Source of the DNA: Halodurantibacterium daqingensis
GTDB lineage: Bacteria; Pseudomonadota; Alphaproteobacteria; Rhodobacterales; Rhodobacteraceae
Reading direction: 5' to 3'
NCBI RefSeq assembly: GCF_042666235.1
Contig: NZ_JBHTFQ010000001.1
Location: 124,001-188,000 of the forward strand
Length of the DNA stretch: 64,000 nt
In this document: in pieces, positions 27,529 to 36,581 of the stretch
Layout: every line of letters starts with the position of its first letter
Numbering within the stretch: the stretch's first letter is position 1
The notes under the pieces: model-generated
Seen by the model: the letters and a program-made list of their open reading frames with translations, nothing else
Databases searched by the model: none
What the model was told of the DNA's origin: nothing
Translations under genes and position numbers: made by a program

Positions 27529-27993
27529 TCAGGCCGCGCGGGTGTCGCGGCTCTCGGTCAGGATCGCGTGCAGGGTGGCGGGATCCGCGTTTGCACGCAG
27601 TTTGGTGCAGATGCCGGGATCACGCATGGTGCGCGACACAAGCGCAAGTGCCTTCAGATGCTCTACGCCCGAATCCTTGGGGGCGAAAAGCGCAAAGACC
27701 AGATCGACCGGCTGCCGATCGACCGAATCAAAATCCAGAGGTCGTTCAAGGCGCAGGAACACACCTACAACCCGGTCCAGCCCGTCGATACGTGCATGCG
27801 GCAGGGCTATTCCATGGCCGACACCCGTCGGACCCAGGATTTCGCGTTCCTGCAGCGCGTCAACGGCTGTGCTGGCATCGATCCCATAGGCCGCAGCGGC
27901 GATCTCTCCCAGATCTTGGAAGAGACGCTTCTTGCTTGTCAGGTGTCCGCAGACCTTGATGGCTCCGGGTTCGAGTAGTTTTGACAGATTCAT
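27529..27993 (-). CDS. ptsN: Nitrogen-regulatory PTS component EIIA-Ntr
   Basis: A 154-residue EIIA protein. The phosphorylated histidine lies in GVGHGIALPHARIDGL (His66). It is the end acceptor of the PTSNtr phosphorelay and typically regulates potassium transport, stringent response or sensor kinases by protein contact. It is the last gene of the lpt-rpoN-hpf-ptsN cluster, 36 bases after hpf. Confidence 0.95.
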   Translation of the reverse strand: MNLSKLLEPGAIKVCGHLTSKKRLFQDLGEIAAAAYGIDASTAVDALQEREILGPTGVGHGIALPHARIDGLDRVVGVFLRLERPLDFDSVDRQPVDLVFALFAPKDSGVEHLKALALVSRTMRDPGICTKLRANADPATLHAILTESRDTRAA

Positions 27994-28010
27994 GAACCGT
28001 TAACGTTCCC

Positions 28011-28030
28011 GCGCCCGACGTTGCGGGCGC
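28011..28030 (-). terminator. Intercistronic hairpin between hpf and ptsN
   Basis: A perfect 7-bp stem (GCGCCCG / CGGGCGC) with a 6-base loop begins at the hpf stop codon on the minus strand. There is no U-run after it, so it may mark mRNA processing or partial termination. Confidence 0.4.
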
Positions 28031-28605
28031 TATTTGCTGTTGCGCGGGTCGATCCAGCCGATGTTGCCGTCTTCGCGGCGATATACGACGTTCACCCCAC
28101 CGTGGCCTTCGTTGCGAAACACCAGCATCTGCGACCCCGACAGTTCCATCTGCATCACCGCCTCGCCCACCGAAACGCTTGGGATGCGCGTTTCCATCTC
28201 GGCGATGATCATCGGCTGCAACGTGTCAGGCTCGGCATCCTCCGGTCCTTCCGATGCGGCGAGGATATAGGACTGTGCGCCGCCGAATTCAACCGGTTGT
28301 GCACGGGCGCGGTGGTGGTCCTTCAGGCGGCGCTTGTAGCGGCGCAGCTGCTTGTCCATCTTCTCGCGGCACCCATCGAAAGCGGCATAGATCTCGGTCG
28401 CGCTGGCCTTGGCCTGCGCGGTAAGTCCGGTCGACAGATGGACGGTGGCTTCGCAGACGAATTCATGTGCATCGCGGGAAAAAACCACCGTGGCATCGGT
28501 CGGGCGCTGCGAATACTTGGTCATCACCTCGCCAAGCTCGGTCTTCACATGCGTCTGAAGCGCATCCCCGACGTCGATCTGTTTTCCGCTGATCTGGTAC
28601 CGCAT
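28030..28605 (-). CDS. hpf: Long-form ribosome hibernation promoting factor
   Basis: A 191-residue long-type HPF. The N-terminal RaiA/HPF domain (about 1-105: MRYQISGKQIDVGDAL and YAAFDGCREKMDKQLRRYK) would bind the decoding region of 30S. The C-terminal dimerisation domain (about 135-191: QPMIIAEMETRIPSVSVGEAV and NVVYRREDGNIGWIDP) forms inactive 100S ribosomes. The start at 28605 has a near-perfect AAGGAGGTG six bases upstream. An in-frame extension upstream lacks one. It follows rpoN by 52 bases. Confidence 0.95.
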   Translation of the reverse strand: MRYQISGKQIDVGDALQTHVKTELGEVMTKYSQRPTDATVVFSRDAHEFVCEATVHLSTGLTAQAKASATEIYAAFDGCREKMDKQLRRYKRRLKDHHRARAQPVEFGGAQSYILAASEGPEDAEPDTLQPMIIAEMETRIPSVSVGEAVMQMELSGSQMLVFRNEGHGGVNVVYRREDGNIGWIDPRNSK

Positions 28606-28657
28606 GACACCTCCTTCTGGTTCGTCTGCCGGTCGGCCTTCGCGACGCAAAGGGCCG

Positions 28658-29971
28658 TCAAGTCAATGCCTTTCCACCGCCCGGCCCCGTGCCGTTCGGC
28701 ACGCGCTGCGCCCGTTTCCTGCGGCGCAGATGCGATGCCGGGATGCGCAGGCATCCCCGGTATTTGGCGACAGTTCGGCGTGATATGTCAACGCCTTCCG
28801 CAAGCAGGCGTCGCTGAATCTCGGCGTCCGACAAGGGGTCCAGGGGCGGCTCTGCGGCAATCAGCCGCGCGATGCTGCGCTGCACGGCGAAGGCTGAAAC
28901 CTCGCTCTCTCCCGGCGCTGAAAGGGCAGGGCCGAAGAACCGGGCCAGCGGCCAGAGCCGCCCGGCCACCTCGATTGCCTTGCCCGTGACCGCCCGGCCG
29001 ACGGTCGAGGGATGAAGCCCCAGTTCGGCGGCGATCTGTCCGCGGGTCAGGGGCAGCATGTGTTCATCGCCCTCGCGCAGGGCGCGTTCCTGATGGCGCA
29101 GAAGGCAGGTGACGATTCGGCGCAGCGTGTTCTGACGATAGTCGAGCGCCTGCACCAGCGCCTCGGCGCGTGCGAGCGCCTCGGTGCCGAAACCGCTTTC
29201 GCGCGCCGAGGCCCGCAGCGCCGCATTGACCCGCACCCCCTGCAGGCTGCCGCGGCCCGGGGTCATTTCGAACTGGCCATCGGCGGCAACGGTCACCACA
29301 AGGTCCGGCACCAGCGGCTGGGCCGCGGCGGGTTCCGGTTCGATGGGCCGGGCGCGCAGCCTGCGCACCATGCGGGTGATCGCGTCGATCCGCTGGTCGG
29401 GCAGATCGAAGGCGCGCCGCAACTGCGCAGCGTCGGGCCGCGCGAAAAGGCCGATCTGTGCGACCACCCGTCGCGCCAGATCTCTCTCAAGTCCCTGATC
29501 ATGCAACTGAAGCTCAAGGCATTCGGCGAGATTGCGCGCGCCGATGCCGGCCGGTTCGCAGGCGTGCAGGACTGCGAGCGCGGCTTCCAGCGTAGCAAGC
29601 GGCTGACCAAGCTCGGCCGCAAGCTCGGCCAGGGGGGTGTCGAGGTAGCCGTCTTCGCGCAGATCGGCCACCAGGTGGAGCGCCAGCGCGCGGAGGGCCG
29701 GATCAAGCTTCATGGCGCCGATCTGGTCGAAGACCTGCGCGAGGACCGAGTGTGTGGCCGCGCGCGTATCAAGCGCCACGTCATAGGCGCTGGTCCGGGG
29801 TCCGCGGGGGCGGACGGGTTCGTCCACTACAAGGAAAGGGTTTTCGGCAGCCTCCCGGGCGATGATCTCGTGCAGGTCGCCGGCGGGCAGCCGCAAAAGC
29901 GCCAGCGCCTGCCGGATTCCGGGCGCAAGAACCAGCCTCTGGGTCTGGACGATGCGAAGGCCCGGTTTCAC
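28658..29971 (-). CDS. rpoN: RNA polymerase sigma-54 factor RpoN
   Basis: A 437-residue sigma-54. The glutamine-poor N-terminal activator region contains LRIVQTQRLVLAPGIRQALALL. The core-binding region follows. The C-terminus has the RpoN box as SRRTVAKYRG (near 397-406), where the classical box is ARRTVAKYRE, so the first and last positions differ. It recognises -24/-12 promoters and needs enhancer-binding ATPases, typically for nitrogen regulation. It is slightly shorter than the enterobacterial 477. It lies 11 bases after lptB in the conserved lpt-rpoN-hpf-ptsN order. Confidence 0.95.
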   Translation of the reverse strand: MKPGLRIVQTQRLVLAPGIRQALALLRLPAGDLHEIIAREAAENPFLVVDEPVRPRGPRTSAYDVALDTRAATHSVLAQVFDQIGAMKLDPALRALALHLVADLREDGYLDTPLAELAAELGQPLATLEAALAVLHACEPAGIGARNLAECLELQLHDQGLERDLARRVVAQIGLFARPDAAQLRRAFDLPDQRIDAITRMVRRLRARPIEPEPAAAQPLVPDLVVTVAADGQFEMTPGRGSLQGVRVNAALRASARESGFGTEALARAEALVQALDYRQNTLRRIVTCLLRHQERALREGDEHMLPLTRGQIAAELGLHPSTVGRAVTGKAIEVAGRLWPLARFFGPALSAPGESEVSAFAVQRSIARLIAAEPPLDPLSDAEIQRRLLAEGVDISRRTVAKYRGCLRIPASHLRRRKRAQRVPNGTGPGGGKALT

Positions 29972-29982
29972 GCTGTTACCCG

Positions 29983-30741
29983 TCAGGAAATGCGGAAAGT
30001 CTGGCCCAGGTAGACCCGCCGCACGTTTTCGTCACGCACCACTTCCTGGGTTGTCCCGCTCATGAGCACCGTGCCGTCATGCAGGATATAGGCGCGGTCG
30101 ACGATCTCGAGCGTTTCCCGAACATTGTGATCCGTGATCAGCACGCCGATGCCCTTGGTGCGCAGCTTTGACACAAGGCCGCGGATCTCTCCCACTGCGA
30201 TCGGGTCCACCCCGGCGAAGGGCTCGTCCAGCAGCAGGTATTTCGGATCGGCGGCAAGGCAGCGCGCGATTTCCACGCGGCGCCGTTCGCCGCCCGAAAG
30301 CGCCAGCGCGGGCGCGCGGCGCAGGTGGCTGATCGAGAACTCGGACAGAAGCTCTTCCAGCCGTTCACGCCGCTTGTGCCGGTCGGAATGGGTGATTTCA
30401 AGGATGGCGCGGATATTGTCTTCGACGCTGAGCCCGCGAAAGATCGACATTTCCTGCGGCAGGTAGCCGATGCCAAGCTTGGCGCGCCGGTACATCGGCA
30501 GGCCGGTCACGTCGCGCCCGTCGATGGTGACCTCGCCGCCCTCGGCCGGCACCAGCCCCGCAATGGCGTAAAAACAGGTGGTCTTGCCCGAACCGTTCGG
30601 CCCGAGCAGGGCAACAACTTCGCCCCGGCCCAGATGCAGCGTCACATCGCGGATGACCGGGCGCTTGCGATAGCTTTTGCGCAGGCCGGTGACCTGAAGG
30701 CCCGTCCGCGCGGCAACCGGATCTGGAACAGGCATCGTCAT
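29983..30741 (-). CDS. lptB: LPS export ABC transporter ATP-binding protein LptB
   Basis: A 252-residue ATPase of the LptB2FG complex that pulls LPS out of the inner membrane. Walker A is GPNGSGKTT (about 47-55). The Q-loop segment is YLPQEMSIFRGLSVEDN, the ABC signature ALSGGERRRVEIARCL, and Walker B LLLDEPFAGVDP. The start overlaps the lptA stop by 4 bases. The lptC-lptA-lptB order is conserved. Confidence 0.96.
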   Translation of the reverse strand: MTMPVPDPVAARTGLQVTGLRKSYRKRPVIRDVTLHLGRGEVVALLGPNGSGKTTCFYAIAGLVPAEGGEVTIDGRDVTGLPMYRRAKLGIGYLPQEMSIFRGLSVEDNIRAILEITHSDRHKRRERLEELLSEFSISHLRRAPALALSGGERRRVEIARCLAADPKYLLLDEPFAGVDPIAVGEIRGLVSKLRTKGIGVLITDHNVRETLEIVDRAYILHDGTVLMSGTTQEVVRDENVRRVYLGQTFRIS

Positions 30742-31259
30742 GGGGCGGGCTGCGGCGCGTTCTGCCCGGGGGCGAGGATGGTGCGCACGCGTCCCTCGAC
30801 GAGGGCGGTGCCGCGCGTCAGGTCGACGACCATTCGCTCGCCGCTCAGCGCATTCTGTCCCTGGGTCATGAGAACATCACCCGTCATCACGATGCGCCCG
30901 TCGTCAATGGAATAATCCGCCTCCTGCGCCTCGGCGGCCTCATTGCCGCTTGCCAGCGTGACATTGCCCGAGGCCAGAAGCCGCGCGATCCGGTTCACGC
31001 CGCCGGCTGCATATTCCACCCGCACACGGTCGGCTGTAAGGCGCATCGCCCCCTGGCCGATCGTGACATTTCCGGTGAATACTGCCGTTCCATCCGCCTG
31101 ATCGACTTCAAGCTGATCGGCGGTTACCTCGACCGGCAGGCTGGTATCGGCCTGCATTGTGCCAAAGGCCACCTGTGCGCCCTGTGCCACGGCAGGCAGC
31201 GGCAGTCCCGGAACAAGCAGGGCAAGGGCAAGGCAGAAGGGGCGGGCAAGTCGCTGCAT
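30738..31259 (-). CDS. lptA: Periplasmic LPS bridge protein LptA
   Basis: A 173-residue OstA-domain protein with a signal peptide (MQRLARPFCLALALLVPGLPLPAVA, cleavage about 26). The beta-jellyroll repeat is visible in VEVTADQLEVDQADGTAVFTG and NVTIGQGAMRLTADRVRVEY. It forms the periplasmic bridge from LptC to LptD. AAAGGAA precedes the ATG at 31259. An upstream ATG at 31280 lies before the natural signal peptide. It is 10 bases downstream of lptC. Confidence 0.9.
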   Translation of the reverse strand: MQRLARPFCLALALLVPGLPLPAVAQGAQVAFGTMQADTSLPVEVTADQLEVDQADGTAVFTGNVTIGQGAMRLTADRVRVEYAAGGVNRIARLLASGNVTLASGNEAAEAQEADYSIDDGRIVMTGDVLMTQGQNALSGERMVVDLTRGTALVEGRVRTILAPGQNAPQPAP

Positions 31260-31269
31260 GACGTTCCTT

Positions 31270-31869
31270 TCACGGCTCATATATCAGCCGGACACCACCG
31301 TTGAAAATGATAACATAGTCAGAACTGTCCGGGCGCTGCATCAGCGCCATCCGGCCCGCAGTGAAGTGCCCCGGTGGCCCTTCGCCCGAGATTTCGCCGG
31401 GGCTGTCGAGGCGGGTCTGGTCCAGCGCAGCCGAAAGTGCCTCGGTCCGGATCCGGTAGCCGGTTCCGGTGATGACGCGAACGGCACCCTCAAGCTGAAC
31501 TTCACCTGCCACATCGTCGATGATGCCGCTGTTCGAGGTGATCGCCGCGAAACCGCCATCGGGCGTGTCGATCCTCGCCTCGACGCTGGTGGCTTCAAGT
31601 TGCGCGGGACGGGCGGGATTGGTCTGCGCGCTTTGGGCCCGGATCGAGAGCGCTGCCCCGTCCTCGGTCACGCCCGCATATTCCGGCTCGAAGATGCGGG
31701 GTTCGCGGGCAAGCTGTTCGACATCCAGCGCTGCATAGGGGATTGCGCGGCTGGGGTCGATGCTGCGCGAAAACAGGAACAGCGTGGCCAGAAGCGCCAG
31801 CGCGACCAGGGGAAGCGTGATCTTGAGCCCCGCGACCAGCCGTGAGTAGCTGTTCTGCCGCCCGGCCAT
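31270..31869 (-). CDS. lptC: LPS export protein LptC
   Basis: A 199-residue bitopic protein. One N-terminal membrane span (about 15-34, ITLPLVALALLATLFLF) is followed by a periplasmic OstA-like domain (PEYAGVTEDGAALSIRAQSA, LEGAVRVITGTGYRIRTEAL). It hands LPS from LptBFG to LptA. It starts three bases after the kdsD stop, indicating a single operon. Confidence 0.9.
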   Translation of the reverse strand: MAGRQNSYSRLVAGLKITLPLVALALLATLFLFSRSIDPSRAIPYAALDVEQLAREPRIFEPEYAGVTEDGAALSIRAQSAQTNPARPAQLEATSVEARIDTPDGGFAAITSNSGIIDDVAGEVQLEGAVRVITGTGYRIRTEALSAALDQTRLDSPGEISGEGPPGHFTAGRMALMQRPDSSDYVIIFNGGVRLIYEP

Positions 31870-31872
31870 GGC

Positions 31873-32835
31873 TCAGGCGACCCCGGCGCGCAGGCAGTCG
31901 TGGATGTGAAGGATGCCCAGGGGGCGGCGGCTTTCGTCATCCAGGACGAACAGGCTGGTGATCTTGGCCTCCTGCATCACGGCGACGGCGCGCTCGGCAA
32001 GGGCCTCGGGGCCGATGGTCCGGGGGCTGCGGGTCATCACCTCGTCCACGCGCCGCGCCAGCAGGCCCTCCATGTGGCGGCGAAGGTCGCCGTCTGTGAT
32101 GACGCCAGCCAATCCGCCGTTGGCATCGATAATGCCTACCACGCCAAAGCCCTTCCGGCTGATGGCGATCAGCGCCTCGCTCATCGGGGCGCCTGTGGGA
32201 ACGACAGGCATGTCCTGTGCGCCATGCATGAGGTCACCCACCCGCGCCAGCCGGGCGCCCAGCTTGCCGCCGGGGTGGAAGACCCGGAAGTGCTCGGGGG
32301 TAAATCGGCGGTGCTCCATCAGTGCGATGGCCAGCGCATCCCCCAGGGCAAGGGTCATCGTGGTCGAGGTGGTGGGAACGATCCCGGTGTCGCAGGCCTC
32401 GGCAGCCTGCGGCAGCACGATCGCGACATCCGATTGCCGGATCAGCGTGCTGTCTGCACGTGCGGCGACGCCGATCAGGGGAATCGCAAAGCGGCGGGTA
32501 TGGGCGACAATATCGGCAAGCTCGGGCGTTTCGCCGGAATTCGACAGGACAAGCGCCACATCTCCGCGCGCCACCATGCCCAGGTCGCCATGGCTGGCCT
32601 CGGCGGGATGCACGAACTGTGCGGGCGTGCCGGTGCTGGCCAGAGTAGCCGCGATCTTGCGGGCGATGTGGCCGGATTTGCCCATGCCCGACACGATGAC
32701 CCGGCCCTTCGTGTCCAGGATCAGCCTGACGGCGGCCGAAAAGGTCGGACCAAGGCTTTCGCCCAGAAGCTCCAGCGCCTCGGCCTCGCGGCGGATGACG
32801 CGGCGGGCGGTGGTCAGGAAGATCTCGTCGCTCAT
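31873..32835 (-). CDS. kdsD: Arabinose-5-phosphate isomerase (KdsD/KpsF)
   Basis: A 320-residue protein. The SIS sugar isomerase domain (about 30-170) has VIVSGMGKSGHIARKIAATLAS and VALVLSNSGETPELADIV. A CBS pair (about 205-320) has VGDLMHGAQDMPVV, GVITDGDLRRHMEG and VMTRSPRTI. It converts ribulose-5-phosphate to arabinose-5-phosphate, the first step to Kdo. It lies between rnd and lptC. Confidence 0.95.
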   Translation of the reverse strand: MSDEIFLTTARRVIRREAEALELLGESLGPTFSAAVRLILDTKGRVIVSGMGKSGHIARKIAATLASTGTPAQFVHPAEASHGDLGMVARGDVALVLSNSGETPELADIVAHTRRFAIPLIGVAARADSTLIRQSDVAIVLPQAAEACDTGIVPTTSTTMTLALGDALAIALMEHRRFTPEHFRVFHPGGKLGARLARVGDLMHGAQDMPVVPTGAPMSEALIAISRKGFGVVGIIDANGGLAGVITDGDLRRHMEGLLARRVDEVMTRSPRTIGPEALAERAVAVMQEAKITSLFVLDDESRRPLGILHIHDCLRAGVA

Positions 32836-32848
32836 GGGCCGCTCCGGT

Positions 32849-33460
32849 TCAATGGGCGAAGATGTCGGCTTCCGGCCAGCCGGTCAGGTCAAGCTGCGCC
32901 CGCGCCGGAAGGAAATCGAAACACGCCTGGGCGATCCCGGTGCGGCCTTCGCGCGCAAGCCGCAGGTCCAGCGCAGCCTTCAGGCGGTGCAGATACAGCA
33001 CGTCCGACGCGGCATAGGCCTTCTGCGCCTCGCTCAGGTCAGGTGCGCCCCAGTCCGAGGTTTGCTGCTGCTTGGAGATGTCGATCTCCAGAAGCTCCTG
33101 CAGCAGGTACTTGAGCCCGTGACGGTCGGTATAGGTCCGGATCAGTTTCGAGGCGATCTTGGTGCAATAGACCGGTGCCGTAAGCGCCCCGAATGCATTG
33201 AGCAGCGCCGCGATGTCGAACCGGCCGAAGTGGAACAGCTTGAGCACCTGCGGATCCGTCAGCATGCGGCAGAGGTTGGGCGCGCTGGTCTGGCCGCGCG
33301 CGATCTGCACAAGGTGTGCATCACCGTCGCCTGCCGACAGCTGGACAAGGCACAACCGGTCCCGGTGCGGATTAAGCCCCATCGTTTCGGTATCGATGGC
33401 GACGACCGGCCCCAGGTCGAGCCCGTCAGGGAGGTCATTGAGATGCAGATGAATCGTCAC
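32849..33460 (-). CDS. rnd: Ribonuclease D-like 3'-5' exonuclease
   Basis: A 203-residue DEDD-family exonuclease. Metal-binding residues are visible in VVAIDTETMGLN (Asp23 and Glu25), LFHFGRFDIAAL and the Exo III segment AYAASDVLYLHRL. It lacks the HRDC domains of E. coli RNase D, as is common for short alphaproteobacterial homologues. Translation probably starts at GTG 33460, preceded by AGGGGGAA; the upstream frame is palindrome-rich intergenic DNA. It is 13 bases upstream of kdsD and may head the lpt operon. Confidence 0.86.
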   Translation of the reverse strand: MTIHLHLNDLPDGLDLGPVVAIDTETMGLNPHRDRLCLVQLSAGDGDAHLVQIARGQTSAPNLCRMLTDPQVLKLFHFGRFDIAALLNAFGALTAPVYCTKIASKLIRTYTDRHGLKYLLQELLEIDISKQQQTSDWGAPDLSEAQKAYAASDVLYLHRLKAALDLRLAREGRTGIAQACFDFLPARAQLDLTGWPEADIFAH

Positions 33461-33763
33461 GGTTCCCCCTGCGGGCCGGGCCCGCATCGTTGACTGCGGC
33501 CGGGCCGCAGGATTGTGGTCGCGGGCAGGCCCGCGGGTGGTGGCTCCGGGCCGATGAAGGCCCGCAGGGCCGGCCCATGCCGGGCAGGCCCCGGCCTGCG
33601 CTTTCGGATCGTGGGCCGGCGCCCACGCTGATACGAGCTGCTCTGGTCCCGCCAGATGGCAAGGGGTGGAAGAGCTGGCTCGGATGTTCTCTAGCGGCCG
33701 CGGCGCGGCGATGCAATCTGCCGGTGTGGCCTGTGCCATTGGACAGGCGGCGCCGCAGCCTGA
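33461..33763. repeat. Cluster of GC-rich hairpins between dxs and rnd
   Basis: No gene is seen. At least six inverted repeats occur in a row: CTGCGGC-CGG-GCCGCAG (33494-33510), CGCGGGC-AG-GCCCGCG (33520-33535), GGGCC-6-GGCCC (33548-33563), GGGCCGGCCC (33567-33576), AGGCC-CC-GGCCT (33586-33597) and GTGGGC-CGGC-GCCCAC (33611-33626). They lie downstream of dxs and upstream of rnd on the minus strand. Confidence 0.6.
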
Positions 33764-35683
33764 TCAGGCGCGACGTTCGCCGACCACGGCGATACCGAGG
33801 GCCTCAAGCACCTTGGCTTCGATCTGCGGCGCGTTCATCCCGGCGGTCGCATACATGTCGGCCGGGCTTGCCTGATCGATGAACGTGTCCGGAAGAACCA
33901 TCGAGCGGTAGCGCAGCCCGCGGTCAAACAGGCCCGCCTCGGCCAGAAGCTGTGCCACATGGCTGCCAAACCCGCCGATCGCGCCCTCCTCGATCGTGAT
34001 CAGCGCCTCGTGGTTGCGGGCAAGCTGCAGGATCATGTCCCGGTCCAGCGGCTTGGCAAAGCGCGCATCGGCCACTGTGGCCCGGATCCCGCGCTGGGCC
34101 AGCGCCTCGGCCGCGATCAGCACCTCGGACAGGCGGGTGCCCAGCGACAGCAGCGCCACCTGGCCACCTTCGCGCAGGATGCGCCCGCGCCCGATCTCGA
34201 GCGGCGCGCCCCGTTCGGGCATCTCTACCCCGACTCCGTCGCCCCGCGGGAACCGGAAGGCGCTGGGCCGGTCGTCGATGGCGGCGGCGGTTGCGACCAT
34301 GTGCACCAGTTCGGCCTCGTCCGCGGCGGCCATGATCACGAAATCGGGCAGATTGGCCAGAAAGGCGATGTCGAAGCTGCCGGCATGGGTCGCGCCATCG
34401 GCGCCGACCAGCCCGGCGCGGTCGATGGCAAACCGCACCGGCAGGCGCTGGATCGCCACGTCATGCACCACCTGGTCATAGCCGCGCTGCAGGAAGGTGG
34501 AATACATGGCGCAGAAAGGCTTCATCCCTGCCGCGGCAAGCCCTGCGGAAAAGGTGACGCCATGCTGTTCGGCAATGCCCACGTCGAAACAGCGGCGCGG
34601 AAACCGCTCGGCGAACAGGTTGAGCCCGGTTCCGTCCGGCATCGCGGCGGTGATGGCAACGATCCGGTCGTCCAGTTCGGCCTCGCGGATGAGGCTTTGC
34701 GCAAAGACCTTGGTATAGGAGGGCGCGTTCGAAGGCGCCTTTTTCTGTTCGCCGGTCAGAACGTTGAACTGCGCGGTGGCATGGCCGCGATCTGCGGCGG
34801 CCTCGGCGGGGGCATAACCCTTGCCCTTTTTCGTCAGCGCATGGATCAGGATCGGCCCGTCCGCGCGCGCCTTGACCGTGCGAAGCACCGGCAGAAGCTG
34901 GTCCAGATCATGCCCGTCGATGGGGCCGACATAGGAAAAGCCCATTTCTTCGAACAGGGTGCCGCCCACGGCCAGATGCTTGAGCATGTCCTTGGCGCGG
35001 CGCGCGCCTTCCTGCAACGGTTCGGGCAGAAGGCTTACTGCGCCCTTCGCGGCGGCCTTGAGCTCCTGAAACGGTGCGCCTGCATAAAGGCGCGACAGAT
35101 AGGCCGACATGGCACCGACCGGGGGCGCGATGCTCATCTCGTTGTCGTTCAGAATGACGATGAGGCGTTTCCTGAGATGCCCGGCGTTGTTCATCGCTTC
35201 ATAGGCCATGCCCGCGCTCATCGATCCGTCGCCGATCACCGCGATTGCGTCGCCCACGTCGCCGGCGCCCAGTTCGCGGGCCATGGCAAACCCCAGCGCC
35301 GCCGAGATCGAGGTGGAGCTATGAGCCGCGCCGAACGGATCATAGGGCGATTCCGAACGTTTGGTGAAGCCGCTCAGCCCGTCCTTCTGGCGCAGGGTGC
35401 GAATGCGGTCCCGCCGCCCGGTCAGGATCTTGTGCGGGTAGCATTGGTGGCCCACATCCCAGATCAGCTTGTCGCGCGGCGTATCGAACACCGCATGGAT
35501 CGCCACCGTCAATTCGACCACGCCAAGACCTGCACCCAGATGCCCGCCCGTGACCGATACCGCCGAAATCGTTTCGGCCCGCAGCTCATCCGCCAGCTGA
35601 CGAAGCTGCCGGTCGCTGAGGGCCTTGAGGTCGCTTGGCAGGTTTACCCGATCCAGAAGCGGCGTCTTGGGTCGTTCGATCAT
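33764..35683 (-). CDS. dxs: 1-deoxy-D-xylulose-5-phosphate synthase
   Basis: A 639-residue thiamine-diphosphate enzyme that condenses pyruvate and glyceraldehyde-3-phosphate, the first step of the MEP isoprenoid pathway. The ThDP site is AVIGDGSMSAGMAYEAMNNAG. WDVGHQCYPHKILTGR and GFTKRSESPYDPFGAAHSSTS are characteristic, and the DRAG motif RFAIDRAGLVGADGATHAG is present. The start at 35683 (MIERPKTPLLDRV) has GGGGAGGGG upstream. A longer in-frame start is antisense-like sequence inside the ispA 3' end. It lies 28 bases after ispA. Confidence 0.97.
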   Translation of the reverse strand: MIERPKTPLLDRVNLPSDLKALSDRQLRQLADELRAETISAVSVTGGHLGAGLGVVELTVAIHAVFDTPRDKLIWDVGHQCYPHKILTGRRDRIRTLRQKDGLSGFTKRSESPYDPFGAAHSSTSISAALGFAMARELGAGDVGDAIAVIGDGSMSAGMAYEAMNNAGHLRKRLIVILNDNEMSIAPPVGAMSAYLSRLYAGAPFQELKAAAKGAVSLLPEPLQEGARRAKDMLKHLAVGGTLFEEMGFSYVGPIDGHDLDQLLPVLRTVKARADGPILIHALTKKGKGYAPAEAAADRGHATAQFNVLTGEQKKAPSNAPSYTKVFAQSLIREAELDDRIVAITAAMPDGTGLNLFAERFPRRCFDVGIAEQHGVTFSAGLAAAGMKPFCAMYSTFLQRGYDQVVHDVAIQRLPVRFAIDRAGLVGADGATHAGSFDIAFLANLPDFVIMAAADEAELVHMVATAAAIDDRPSAFRFPRGDGVGVEMPERGAPLEIGRGRILREGGQVALLSLGTRLSEVLIAAEALAQRGIRATVADARFAKPLDRDMILQLARNHEALITIEEGAIGGFGSHVAQLLAEAGLFDRGLRYRSMVLPDTFIDQASPADMYATAGMNAPQIEAKVLEALGIAVVGERRA

Positions 35684-35711
35684 TTGGCGTGCCCCTCCCC
35701 GGGGCCAGGCT

Positions 35712-36581
35712 TCACATGTCGCGGGCAATAACGAAACGGGCGGCCTCTCGCAAGGTTCGGGCCCGGTCGCCGAAGGGCGCAAGGGCCGCTTCGGCCTCCT
35801 CCACAAGGGCGCGGGCACGTTGGCGCGCGCCTTCCAGCCCGAGGTGCGACACGAAGGTGGCCTTGCCGGCAACCATGTCCTTCTGCAGGCGCTTGCCGGC
35901 CCGTTCCGGATCGCCCTCTATATCCAAGATGTCGTCGGCAATCTGAAAGGCAAGGCCCAGCGCCTTGGCGTAACGGCGCATCGGCGCGGGATCGGCCCCG
36001 GCCAGCACCGGCCCCGCCTCGGCCGACCAGACGATCAGCGCCCCGGTCTTGCCCGCCTGCAGCGCGGTGATTTCCTCAAGCGACAGGGGGCGGGCCGCCG
36101 TCTCGGCCGCGATGTCAAGCGCCTGGCCTAGCACCATGCCCTGCGCGCCCGCCGCGCGCGCCAGACCCGAGACAAGCGCAAGGCGTCGGTCCGCCGCGCC
36201 CAGCACGGAATCGGTCAGCAACTGGAAGCCCAGGGTCTGAAGCGCGTCGCCGGCCAGAATCGCGGTCGCCTCGTCCCATTTCACGTGCACGGTCGGCTGG
36301 CCTCGGCGCAGATCGTCGTCATCCATCGCCGGCAGATCGTCATGCACCAGAGAATAGGCATGAATCGCCTCGACTGCGGCAGCAGCCGGCAGCGCAGCGT
36401 CGGCCGGCACCCCATGCAATGCAGCGCTTTCCAGAACCAGAAAGCCGCGCAACCCCTTGCCGCCGGCCAGCGCATAGCGCATCGCGTGGACGACCGGCTG
36501 GTCGTCGAAGGGGAAAAGCTCCTGCGCCAGGCGCGCCTGCACCTTCCCGACAGCGGCCGCCAAAGCCTGCGGAAACATCAA
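35712..36581 (-). CDS. ispA: Short-chain polyprenyl (farnesyl/geranyl) diphosphate synthase
   Basis: A 289-residue trans-prenyltransferase. The first Asp-rich motif DDLPAMDDDDLRRG and the second QIADDILDIEGD bind Mg-diphosphate. MRYALAGGKGLRGFLVL is the conserved N-terminal motif. It elongates DMAPP with IPP, supplying quinones, carotenoids and undecaprenyl phosphate. It overlaps xseB by four bases. Confidence 0.95.
   Translation of the reverse strand: MMFPQALAAAVGKVQARLAQELFPFDDQPVVHAMRYALAGGKGLRGFLVLESAALHGVPADAALPAAAAVEAIHAYSLVHDDLPAMDDDDLRRGQPTVHVKWDEATAILAGDALQTLGFQLLTDSVLGAADRRLALVSGLARAAGAQGMVLGQALDIAAETAARPLSLEEITALQAGKTGALIVWSAEAGPVLAGADPAPMRRYAKALGLAFQIADDILDIEGDPERAGKRLQKDMVAGKATFVSHLGLEGARQRARALVEEAEAALAPFGDRARTLREAARFVIARDM

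Noticed and set aside
33461..33739. An N-terminal extension of the RNase D-like protein
   Set aside because: The segment is made of palindromes and Pro/Ala/Arg codons; the GTG at 33460 has a ribosome binding site and gives the family N-terminus.
35684..35872. An N-terminal extension of Dxs
   Set aside because: It is the antisense-frame readout of ispA's 3' end; family start is at 35683.
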